Shown: positions 19,479 through 27,083 of the stretch, one piece after another
How positions within the stretch are numbered: the first letter of the stretch is position 1
Layout: the number at the start of each line of letters is the position of its first letter
Origin: JBALVT01 sp045110675
GTDB lineage: Bacteria; Pseudomonadota; Gammaproteobacteria; Pseudomonadales; Halieaceae
Length of the DNA: 50,756 bases
Direction: 5' to 3'
NCBI GenBank assembly: GCA_045110675.1
Contig: JBGCGJ010000063.1
Location: 1-50,756, forward strand
Position numbers and translations under genes: made by a program
The notes under the pieces: generated by a model
Told to the model about the DNA's origin: nothing
Database searches by the model: none
The model's input: only the letters and a program-made list of their open reading frames with translations

Positions 19479-20213
19479 TTACAACGGCTTTTCAAAAACC
19501 ACTATGAAACGATCCGTCTTGCCCCGCACAATCGGATTAAAGGGATTCAAACTGTGATCATCTTTCGGGTTGCGCAAAGCATCACTGCTTTCCGCAAATT
19601 TCAAACCGTATTTCTGAACATCCTGCCGCACAAACGACTCTTCGATGCGGTGAAGATCCTGAGACGCGCTGTTGCCTGTGCCGGACTTTGCCGCATGATC
19701 TACCAGCAGAAACCGGCCACCGGGTTTTAGCGCTTTCACAATTTGGCCCATAAAATTTGCCACGTCGATCTTAGGCCAGCCTTCTGCTGTGTGATACAAA
19801 TCGTGATACGACATGATGATCATTGCCGCATCAAGGCTGTTCTCGCCCAGGTCCAGATTGTCCACCTCACGATCGTGACGGGTAATGCCAGGCACATCGC
19901 GATCGGCCATACGCTTACCCAAGGCCTCCTCCACAAAGTCGGTGTAAGCCTTGTTATTGTGCAACAACACTTCGCCGCCGGGCGAGACAATCCGGCCTAT
20001 GAGCTCACTGTAGTAACCCCCACCGGCGAAAATATCCACCACCCGGTCGCCCGGCTCTATATTCAGCAGCGACAGCACCACTTCCGGCTTGCTGCGAGCG
20101 TCGCGTTCGAGGTCAGCTTCAAGCCTATTGGGGTTTTGCAGTGCATCCTCGATACTTCCCGCCTGCAAAGGCAGAGCGATTGCCATCAATACTCCAAGCA
20201 ATAATGCTTTCAT
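19479..20213 (-). CDS. Exported class I SAM-dependent methyltransferase-like protein
   Basis: This 244-residue protein has a signal peptide (MKALLLGVLMAIALPLQAGS, cleavage near residue 18) followed by a SAM-binding fold with VVDIFAGGGYYSELIGRIV near residue 60 and LKPGGRFLLVDHA near 160. Related methyltransferase-like proteins with signal peptides occur in many marine gammaproteobacteria; their substrate is unknown. SAM is not expected in the periplasm, so either the product is retained inside or the fold has another role. It is divergent from imuA. Confidence 0.75.
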   Translation of the reverse strand: MKALLLGVLMAIALPLQAGSIEDALQNPNRLEADLERDARSKPEVVLSLLNIEPGDRVVDIFAGGGYYSELIGRIVSPGGEVLLHNNKAYTDFVEEALGKRMADRDVPGITRHDREVDNLDLGENSLDAAMIIMSYHDLYHTAEGWPKIDVANFMGQIVKALKPGGRFLLVDHAAKSGTGNSASQDLHRIEESFVRQDVQKYGLKFAESSDALRNPKDDHSLNPFNPIVRGKTDRFIVVFEKPL

Positions 20214-20378
20214 TTTTTGAACTCCTTCTGTGATGTTCGCTTTACCGACAACTGTGCTCGCATCGGGCAGACGCTAAAGTACAGCAAACATAATAGGCCC
20301 ACATTGATACCAATCAAATATATAAACCTCGCTTAATTTAGCGGTCTCGTACCTTGCATTTTCAGTATCGCCAAACTA

Positions 20379-20394
20379 CTGTATATATATACAG
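20379..20394 (+). promoter_or_regulatory. LexA box upstream of imuA
   Basis: CTGTATATATATACAG is a perfect 16-bp palindrome matching the gammaproteobacterial LexA operator CTG-N10-CAG. It ends 21 bases before the imuA ATG, so LexA binding would block transcription or initiation. This predicts SOS induction of imuA. Confidence 0.9.
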
Positions 20395-20415
20395 TTTAGT
20401 CGATGAGCCCGAAAA

Positions 20416-21147
20416 ATGAACAAAATACTGGAACAGGTGATACAGCGCAGCGATACCTGGCGCGGCTATCGCAGCCGATTTGATGGCAATACCCGCTCGG
20501 CCAACAATGATACTCACGCGATGAGCGGGCTGCCTACAGGTTATGACACCCTGGACAAAGAGCTCTATCAGGGGGGCTGGCCACTGGGTAACACTGTAGA
20601 GCTGCTCAGTGATGGCAATGGGCTTGGCTCTATGGGGCTATTTCTACCCGCAATGACCTCGCTGAGCGAACAGGGTCGCTGGCAAGCCTTTATCGCCCCG
20701 CCCTACACGCCTTATGCACCGCTGCTGGCAGCGCGAGGTATCGACACCCGGCAAATACTGCTCATACACCCGAAAAGCCGCGAAGATTTATTGTGGAGCA
20801 CCGAACAAGCCCTGCGCAGCACCACTTGCAGCGCCGTATTCAGCTGGCTGGGTGCCGGAGAATATCGCTACAGTGAATTGCGAAGATTGCAGCTGGCCTG
20901 CACCGGCAGCGATGCTCTGGCCGTGTTATTTCGCCCCACCGCAGCCGGCCAAAATCATGCCCCGGCCAGTTTGCGATTGCAAATTAGGGAGTATCGGAAA
21001 GTGCACATACTGAAGCAGCGCGGTGGCAATCAGTACATTGACGTCTCTCTGCCGCCGGCTCAGGACATTCCCGGGCAGCCACAACTTTGGGAACTGCCGA
21101 CATGGCCGAATAGTAACCATCAACAAAGTCCTGCTCTGGGGGCCTAA
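20416..21147 (+). CDS. imuA: ImuA, SOS mutagenesis accessory protein (RecA/SulA-like)
   Basis: This 243-residue protein resembles ImuA, the RecA-like partner of ImuB and DnaE2 in damage-induced mutagenesis. The LPTGYDTLDKELYQGGWPLGNTVELL segment near residue 40 corresponds to the RecA-like start of the fold, although the P-loop is degenerate as usual in ImuA. GRWQAFIAPPYTPYAP and RRLQLACTGSDALAVLFRP are family-like. A LexA box lies directly upstream. imuB does not follow: it starts 3.7 kb away behind two opposite-strand genes. Confidence 0.82.
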   Translation: MNKILEQVIQRSDTWRGYRSRFDGNTRSANNDTHAMSGLPTGYDTLDKELYQGGWPLGNTVELLSDGNGLGSMGLFLPAMTSLSEQGRWQAFIAPPYTPYAPLLAARGIDTRQILLIHPKSREDLLWSTEQALRSTTCSAVFSWLGAGEYRYSELRRLQLACTGSDALAVLFRPTAAGQNHAPASLRLQIREYRKVHILKQRGGNQYIDVSLPPAQDIPGQPQLWELPTWPNSNHQQSPALGA

Positions 21148-21211
21148 ACCCCGCACTCGGCGTGAACTAATGCGCATACAGAAGTCATACAAGCGCAAAA
21201 AACTTCGGGGA

Positions 21212-21510
21212 AAAGAGCCGATTGCCACTATGTCCTGTCAAGGCTGTCGACAGCATGGATGCTGTCGCCAAGCCCCCATGGATGGGTTCACGGCGTGCCT
21301 GGACAGGACATAGTGGCAATCGGCGTACCACGCTGATTTAAAACCACTATTTGAGTGTTTTTGAAAGGTTCCAGGGCGCTTGGAAGCCTGATTGGCGTTT
21401 GCAAACGCGCCGTAAACCCATCCATGGGGGCTCGGCTCGCGGATGGCCGCCCCGCACATCCATGCGCTCGACGGTTCGCCAACGCCAATCAGGCTTCCAA
21501 GCTTTAGGTC
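21212..21510. repeat. Composite palindromic repeat, copy 3 (after imuA, inverted)
   Basis: This is copy 1 in reverse orientation. The first palindrome has arms at 21217-21239 and 21302-21324 (23 of 23 complementary) with inner hairpins GACAGCATGGATGCTGTC and CCCATGGATGGG. The second has arms at 21379-21406 and 21474-21501 (26 of 28) around the longer core with CGGATGGCCGCC. The spacer, read in reverse, resembles copy 1 (AAAAACACT...ACGCC). It lies between convergent imuA and a lipoprotein gene. The rest of the gap (21511-21614) has short GGC/GGT-type repeats but no gene. Confidence 0.85.
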
Positions 21511-21614
21511 TACTGACGAAGTATTTAAAGAGTAGGCTTGTAGTGGCCGACATTTCGGTGGTCGGCATTCCGGTGACCGGCATCCCAAGGGTTAGCCATC
21601 CGAATAAACACTAG

Positions 21615-22640
21615 CTACTCAAGAAGATTCAGATAAGTCTCAAGATTCAGCAGATCATCGCTGCCTTCAACCAGCTGCCGGCCACCCCCATGGCTAATCT
21701 GAGCACTCGCCTTGCGAGTCACATAATCGCTGAGATCAGTAGAGCCCAACAAATCACGCAGCGTAATAAAAGCCTGCTGATTGATACTCAAGTGATCCGG
21801 ATTGCTGCTAGTCATCAATATCAGCCGAGCACCCGAGTTAGGAGCTAAACCGCCTGGTGTATGGCAGTTGATGCAGCGGCTCTGAACGATGGGCGTAGAG
21901 ATGTTCTGGGTAAAAAACTCCAATGGGTCAACAGAGGCTGTCTCACCCAACACAATAGCGGATAGTTCGGCAATTTCACTTTCACTGGCACCTGCGGTAA
22001 TCGCATCCGCCAGGTCCTCTACAGCCGAAAAATTCAATCTGTAGTCATCCAGATGAGCGAGTTCAGACCAGGACAGAGCGTCGTTATAGTCAGTTTCATC
22101 TTTATCATTCACTTCGTCGAGAATCACTCGAGTTTTTTCACCCAACAGAGACAGCAATTCTGAATCACTCAACTGGGGAATATCATCCTTAACAGACTGA
22201 TACAAAGCCTCAGTGATAGGCGAAACCACTAAGGCTCCCCTGCGCAGTTGGCTGCCTCTCATGATGGCATGCAGACTGCCAGCTACTTCTGTCACTTGGT
22301 CGTCTACGGCACCATCGGCGTTGGCGTCTTCATCACGCCCGCCCGTGGCAGTCACCAAATAAAGTTGGTTTCCTACAAAGTTGCTTCTCTCAGTGAAGAA
22401 ATTCCCCAGAACAACAAGCCGGACTATATCCGCATACCCATCCCAGGCCTCCTGGGTAAAGGTAGCGATACTCGTGGCCTCATCAAATGTAGTGAGATTG
22501 TCCTGGGCTATCTCCCCAGTACGAAGCTCGGTGATAACAATCGTAGAACCCGACACAGGGCCATTCAGCTCGACGTGGTAACACGCCCCCAACGTCAACG
22601 ACAGCAGCCCTGCCATACCAAACTTAATCACTTTATTCAT
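21615..22640 (-). CDS. Lipoprotein with a c-type heme motif
   Basis: This 341-residue protein starts with a lipoprotein signal (LLSLTLGAC, modified cysteine near residue 20). The middle is acidic (GGRDEDANADGAVDD), perhaps calcium-binding. Near residue 260 it has CINCHTPGG, a CxxCH heme attachment motif in a short cytochrome-like or planctomycete-type C domain, followed by a possible distal ligand region. It is probably outer-membrane anchored. I do not recognise a specific family. It interrupts the usual imuA-imuB arrangement together with the next gene. Confidence 0.65.
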   Translation of the reverse strand: MNKVIKFGMAGLLSLTLGACYHVELNGPVSGSTIVITELRTGEIAQDNLTTFDEATSIATFTQEAWDGYADIVRLVVLGNFFTERSNFVGNQLYLVTATGGRDEDANADGAVDDQVTEVAGSLHAIMRGSQLRRGALVVSPITEALYQSVKDDIPQLSDSELLSLLGEKTRVILDEVNDKDETDYNDALSWSELAHLDDYRLNFSAVEDLADAITAGASESEIAELSAIVLGETASVDPLEFFTQNISTPIVQSRCINCHTPGGLAPNSGARLILMTSSNPDHLSINQQAFITLRDLLGSTDLSDYVTRKASAQISHGGGRQLVEGSDDLLNLETYLNLLE

Positions 22641-22764
22641 ACATATCCCGAAGCTATATCACTTAAACATTTCATTTTTGACATTCGATTCATCACTGTA
22701 GTTCCAAATTAGTTGCCCAATAACTCCCTATGAGTGATGCTTAACTTGCTGTTAATTCCAAAAT

Positions 22765-24630
22765 CTAGTTGCTTAAATTCGTCGCACCGGATGGTGCAGC
22801 TCGCTCAATCATCGCATCTACTTTCTGTTCCAGCAATGACAGTGGCACACGACCATCTTTTAGTACCACATCGTGAAACGCCCGAATATCAAACGCATCT
22901 CCCATGGCCCTACGTGCTTTTTCGCGCAACTCCACAATTTTCAGCTTGCCTATCATATAGGCCGTCGCCTGCCCAGGCTGGGCGATGTAACGCTCGATGG
23001 CCTTGGTGGAATCTGTTCTGGAATTTGGGGTGTTCGCCACTAGGTAGTCTATAGCCTGGGCCCGGGTCCAGCGCTTGGCGTGAATACCGGTATCAACCAC
23101 CAAACGACAGGCCCGCCACAGCTCCATCGCCAGCCGGCCAAAATCTGCATAGGGGTCCTGATAAAACCCCATTTCCTTGGCCAGTGACTCAGAGTATAAA
23201 CCCCAGCCCTCGCTATAAGCGGTAAATGTTGCAAACTTCTGGAACTCTGGAACACCCTTAAGCTCTGCCGCAATCGCCGTCTGCATATGGTGGCCGGGCA
23301 GGCCCTCGTGGTAGGCCAGCGCAGCCATCTGATAGCGTGGCATATCCTTCATGTTGTACAAATTGGCGTAGTAAATACCGGGGCGCGAGCCATCTGCCGG
23401 TGGACCCTGGTAAAACGCTTTGCCTGCTGACTTTTCGCGAAAAGCCTCAACGCGCTTCACTTCTAATTCAGCTTCGGGCATCAGGCCAAAGTATTCCGGC
23501 AGCCGGGTAGACATCTCATCGATCAACGCGACTGCCTCTTGCAAATACAGGGCGCGGCCTTCGTCTGTACTGGAATAATAAAACTGGGGATCTTCGCGCA
23601 TAAAGGCAAAAAACTCGTTCAAGGTTCCAGTAAAATCGACCTTGGTCATAATGGCTTTCATCTCACTGTGAATACGCTCGACGTGCTCAAGACCAACTGA
23701 GTGAATCTCATCGGCTGACAAATTTGTGGTGGTAAACCAGTTCAGGCGTTCAGCGTAGAACGCATCGCCATTTTCAAATTTCCAAACTCCATCGTGGACA
23801 GAGGCAATCGCCGCCTGCTTTTCCAACTCATTAATCAGGCGCAGATACGCGGGCTTCACCACTGCCACCAGCGCCTGCCTGGCATTTTCGAGCAGGGATT
23901 CACGCTGCTTATCGGGTATATCCAGGACCGCCACCTTGGCTTGAAAATCTGCCCATAAGGTAGAATCTACACCGCTATTGTCATAGGGCACACCGCTAAT
24001 AATATTCCTGGAAGCCTCAATCATTTTTGGGTATTGCCAATCGGCCAGCAGAAGGTTTTTATCCTGGCGAATACGCAGTTGCTCAATCACCTGATCAAAC
24101 CATACGCCCACATTGTTGAGACGCCCAATATAGGCCTGTGCATCCGACAGATCCGACACCCGATGAATATTGATTAGATTACTGGCCATCTGAGTATGCG
24201 GCCCGCGATGCTGATGAATGACAAACTTATGATGGCGAAAATCGTCGCTCGCATTCAAGCGTTGCAGTTCCTGCCGATACAAGTCGTAGGAAAACTGCAG
24301 AGACTCATCCAGTAGAGATTTATCGAATTCAGCGAGTTGCTCTAACCGCGCCTCATTGATGGCCCGGGTTTCATCCAGGTCTGCTTCGGCCACTGAATTC
24401 CACTGATCATGATTGGTTTTAATTCCGCGATAACTGGCGGTATAGGGCATCCTCGCCATGTCCACCGCGTAGTTCTCAGCTAGAAAAGTTCGGAAATCAT
24501 GGGCTGTGGATTCGGCGGTTACCGCCGCTGCCGGTTCGGTGGAAGCAGTCGGTGACTCCTCCTTGGAACAAGCAGCTAGAAAACAAGCTGTAACACCCAC
24601 TGCGACTAAATGCTGTACGTAAGTTTTCAT
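22765..24630 (-). CDS. DUF885 family lipoprotein
   Basis: This 621-residue protein has a lipoprotein signal (VTACFLAACSKEES, cysteine near residue 18) and a DUF885 body. The family is related to metallopeptidases, and the zinc-site-like motif YHEGLPGHHMQ (HExxH-like as HEGLPGHH) is present near residue 435, with E of YSEGWGLYSE near 475 as a likely third ligand. RAQAIDYLVANTP near the C terminus is also typical. The start at ATG 24630 follows GGAGG by 7 bases. It is probably a periplasm-facing peptidase of unknown substrate. Confidence 0.85.
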   Translation of the reverse strand: MKTYVQHLVAVGVTACFLAACSKEESPTASTEPAAAVTAESTAHDFRTFLAENYAVDMARMPYTASYRGIKTNHDQWNSVAEADLDETRAINEARLEQLAEFDKSLLDESLQFSYDLYRQELQRLNASDDFRHHKFVIHQHRGPHTQMASNLINIHRVSDLSDAQAYIGRLNNVGVWFDQVIEQLRIRQDKNLLLADWQYPKMIEASRNIISGVPYDNSGVDSTLWADFQAKVAVLDIPDKQRESLLENARQALVAVVKPAYLRLINELEKQAAIASVHDGVWKFENGDAFYAERLNWFTTTNLSADEIHSVGLEHVERIHSEMKAIMTKVDFTGTLNEFFAFMREDPQFYYSSTDEGRALYLQEAVALIDEMSTRLPEYFGLMPEAELEVKRVEAFREKSAGKAFYQGPPADGSRPGIYYANLYNMKDMPRYQMAALAYHEGLPGHHMQTAIAAELKGVPEFQKFATFTAYSEGWGLYSESLAKEMGFYQDPYADFGRLAMELWRACRLVVDTGIHAKRWTRAQAIDYLVANTPNSRTDSTKAIERYIAQPGQATAYMIGKLKIVELREKARRAMGDAFDIRAFHDVVLKDGRVPLSLLEQKVDAMIERAAPSGATNLSN

Positions 24631-24783
24631 TGCGATACCTCCATGCAATATCCGATACCATCTACCGAACCGACTATTGACCAGCTACAAAACCGGTGGC
24701 GAGGTAAATATTGAGCCAATGGCATCAATAATTCTAGCTTCTCCAGCGTTTTGGTGTGGACAAATTTGCTGAATTCACCAATA

Positions 24784-24799
24784 CTGTATATATGTACAG
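24784..24799 (+). promoter_or_regulatory. LexA box upstream of imuB
   Basis: CTGTATATATGTACAG fits the LexA operator CTG-N10-CAG and is nearly identical to the box in front of imuA. It lies 65 bases before the imuB GTG. The remaining divergent gap (24649-24864) shows nothing else. Confidence 0.88.
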
Positions 24800-24864
24800 T
24801 ATTGGTGAATTATCATGGGGATAATGCCCCCGCTAAACTTCGGTAACGCGCGGGAAGCCAGCCC

Positions 24865-26358
24865 GTGAGCCTGTGGCTGTGCCTGCGTTTTGACCAGCTT
24901 CCTCTGCAATGCCTGAACCGCAGCGAAGATCAACCGGTGGTCGTGCTGAGCAAGCAGCGAGTACTGCGAGCCAACGATTGCGCCGCAAGCCTTGGGATCA
25001 AAGAGGACATGGGTACTGCCACCGTACGCGCATTAGCAGATGAAGGGTCTATCGTACTACTGGAGCGAAACACTCAAGCAGAACAACACTGCCAGGCGCA
25101 ACTATGCTGCTGGGCTTACAGCATCACACCCACACTTTACAGCTATCGCGAAGATTGCCTGCAACTGGAAATTGGCGGTTGCCTGACACTGTTCAAGGGT
25201 TTGGATGCCCTACTCGACACTGTGGCCACAGGCATGCGAAGCCGGGGGTACCGTGTGCATTGCGGGCTAGCACCAACACCCAAGGCGGCGTGGTTGATGT
25301 CTTTTGCCGACAGTGAACTCGCCATGGATATTCAGCAAGACCTCAAAGCCCGTCTCGCCGGTTTACCCCTGAATTTACTGGATGATTTTTCCGGTATCGT
25401 AGACTCTCTGCGCCGCGCCGGCCTGCACACTCTAGGCGATATTTTGTCACTGCCCACAGCTGCACTGGGGCGGCGCTGCGGCAAAAACTTTACGCATTTT
25501 TTACAGCAACTCCTGGGGCAGCGCGAAGATCTGCAACCGGATTATCAACCGCCGAAGGAATTCAACGACGAGTACTGGTTCGGTTATGAAGTGAAAGCCA
25601 ATGCCGAATTACTGCCGGCTATCAAACTACTGCTGCAGTCACTGTGCCAGTTCCTGCGCAACACACAATTGCAAACCGATGAAATCCAATGGCAGCTGCG
25701 CAGTATAGACGGCAAGCTAGAACCTATCATTGTGCGCAGTGCCAGCAGCCACAGTTATTGGGAGCGCTGGTATCAACTGACCTGTATCCGTATCGACCAA
25801 CTGCAATTAGACAGTTCTGTAGAAGGCATTGCTCTGCAGTGCCCAAACTTACGCGCCGGCGAATTGGAAAGCCTCGATCTATTCAACCCGAACAATCAAC
25901 GCGAGCCTCTGAACAGTTTGCTGGATCGTCTGCGCAGTCGACTGGGGCTGCAAGCGATTGAAAAGGTCGGCTGTAGAGACGAGCATCTGCCGGAGTTTGC
26001 GTTGCATGTCGATAATGACATCCGCAGTGGCGACCAGGATACCTCACAGCTGTGCGCCCAGCGGCCTTTTTGGTTAATGCCCCAGCCACAGCCCCTCAAA
26101 CAGTACGGTGAACACCTCTACTGGAACGGCGCCCTAAACCTGGTTTATGGGCCGGAACGTATTGAAGACAACTGGTGGCGCGAAGCTGCCAGCCGAGACT
26201 ACTACATTGCCGTAGACAGCGGCGGCCAGCACTACTGGGTGTTCAATGATCGCCTGGCCCAGCGCGGGCTGCCCCAGCGAGGGCTGCCCCAGCAAGGGCT
26301 GCCCCAGCATGGGCTGCCCCAACTCACACACTGGTATATCCACGGTATTTTCGCCTGA
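24865..26358 (+). CDS. imuB: ImuB, Y-family polymerase-like SOS mutagenesis protein
   Basis: This 497-residue protein is a catalytically degenerate Y-family polymerase that links ImuA, DnaE2 and the beta clamp during damage-induced mutagenesis. It begins MSLWLCLRFDQLPLQCL, where active polymerases carry catalytic acids, and keeps the helix-hairpin-helix LHTLGDILSLPTAALGRRCG near residue 190. The C-terminal LTHWYIHGIFA resembles the usual W-x-VHGLFA ending. Just before it are four copies of a 5-residue repeat (QRGLP type). No dnaE2/imuC follows within the window. Confidence 0.85.
   Translation: MSLWLCLRFDQLPLQCLNRSEDQPVVVLSKQRVLRANDCAASLGIKEDMGTATVRALADEGSIVLLERNTQAEQHCQAQLCCWAYSITPTLYSYREDCLQLEIGGCLTLFKGLDALLDTVATGMRSRGYRVHCGLAPTPKAAWLMSFADSELAMDIQQDLKARLAGLPLNLLDDFSGIVDSLRRAGLHTLGDILSLPTAALGRRCGKNFTHFLQQLLGQREDLQPDYQPPKEFNDEYWFGYEVKANAELLPAIKLLLQSLCQFLRNTQLQTDEIQWQLRSIDGKLEPIIVRSASSHSYWERWYQLTCIRIDQLQLDSSVEGIALQCPNLRAGELESLDLFNPNNQREPLNSLLDRLRSRLGLQAIEKVGCRDEHLPEFALHVDNDIRSGDQDTSQLCAQRPFWLMPQPQPLKQYGEHLYWNGALNLVYGPERIEDNWWREAASRDYYIAVDSGGQHYWVFNDRLAQRGLPQRGLPQQGLPQHGLPQLTHWYIHGIFA
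26260..26319 (+). repeat. 15-bp in-frame tandem repeat in imuB
   Basis: Four 15-base units (26260, 26275, 26290, 26305) have the pattern CAGCnnGGGCTGCCC and encode QRGLP, QRGLP, QQGLP and QHGLP. The only differences are at the codon for the second residue. The repeat sits between the conserved WVFNDRL and HWYIHGIFA, so its copy number could vary without breaking the fold. Confidence 0.95.
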
Positions 26359-26455
26359 GTCCGACGAGGTTTTAACAATTCTTTACCCGACACGGGCGGT
26401 ACTTTACGCAAATATTTGCTCCAATGACATCGGACAACACACACGGAGAGATCCA

Positions 26456-26905
26456 ATGAAAGCAATCGTCACTACCCCTATCGCTATAACACTCGGTTTA
26501 CTAATGGCAGCAAGCACCGCGTCCGCCGAACGCCCAGGAGTCAGAGCCGACAGCGCCAAGGCTGAACACCGCCTTCATGTACAACGAGAATTGGGCCTGA
26601 GCGAAGAGCAAGCCGCCCAAATAAAGGCAATACGCGAAAGCGGCGGCAGCCGCGAAGACATCGACGCGCTATTAACCCCCGAGCAACAAGCTAAAATGGC
26701 ATCGATAAAAGAAAGTCACAAAGGCTTGCGGGAGAAGCGCATCGCCAAAATGCAAAAACGCCTGGACCTGAGCGAGGGTCAAGTGGAAGAAATTCGGGAG
26801 ATTCGCGAAAGCGGAGGCACCCGCGAGGATGTTCTTGCGATTTTGTCTGAAGAGCAAAGAGCGAAAATGAAGCAAAAACGTCGCTCACTCAGCACAGGAG
26901 GATAG
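26456..26905 (+). CDS. Spy/CpxP-like small periplasmic protein
   Basis: This 149-residue protein has a clear signal peptide (AITLGLLMAASTASA, cleavage near residue 24) and a helical, highly charged mature part. Two halves repeat: LGLSEEQAAQIKAIRESGG..LLTPEQQAKM and LDLSEGQVEEIREIRESGG..ILSEEQRAKM. The L-T/S-x-E-Q pattern is the LTxxQ motif of Spy-type periplasmic chaperones and metal-resistance proteins. The start at ATG 26456 follows GGAGAG; the frame is open further up into imuB but without support. A strong hairpin follows at 26982. Confidence 0.7.
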   Translation: MKAIVTTPIAITLGLLMAASTASAERPGVRADSAKAEHRLHVQRELGLSEEQAAQIKAIRESGGSREDIDALLTPEQQAKMASIKESHKGLREKRIAKMQKRLDLSEGQVEEIREIRESGGTREDVLAILSEEQRAKMKQKRRSLSTGG

Positions 26906-26981
26906 TGAGATACCAGCAATCACACAATGCGCCTGAGCGAACTATCCAAGCCCAGGCGATCCATTCAAAACCAGCGCCCAG

Positions 26982-27006
26982 CTTAGGCTAGAAAAGCTAG
27001 CCTAAG
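26982..27006 (+). terminator. Perfect hairpin after the Spy-like gene
   Basis: CTTAGGCTAG and CTAGCCTAAG form a perfect 10-bp stem around AAAAG. It sits 77 bases after the Spy-like stop and 77 bases before the kinase start. There is no clean T tract, so it may be a weak or factor-assisted terminator, or a repressor site for the kinase gene. Confidence 0.5.
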
Positions 27007-27083
27007 CTCACTTTAGTATTGTGAAAAATCAAATGGTAGAATCCACTGCAAAGAACATAAAATAATAAGACAACAGTAGAATA

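Noticed and set aside
21288..21488. Open frames of 66-116 codons across the palindromic repeats (also at 6022-6291 and 19042-19236)
   Set aside because: The same peptide-like stretches appear in every repeat copy and on both strands because the palindrome is free of stops. They are by-products of the repeat, not genes.
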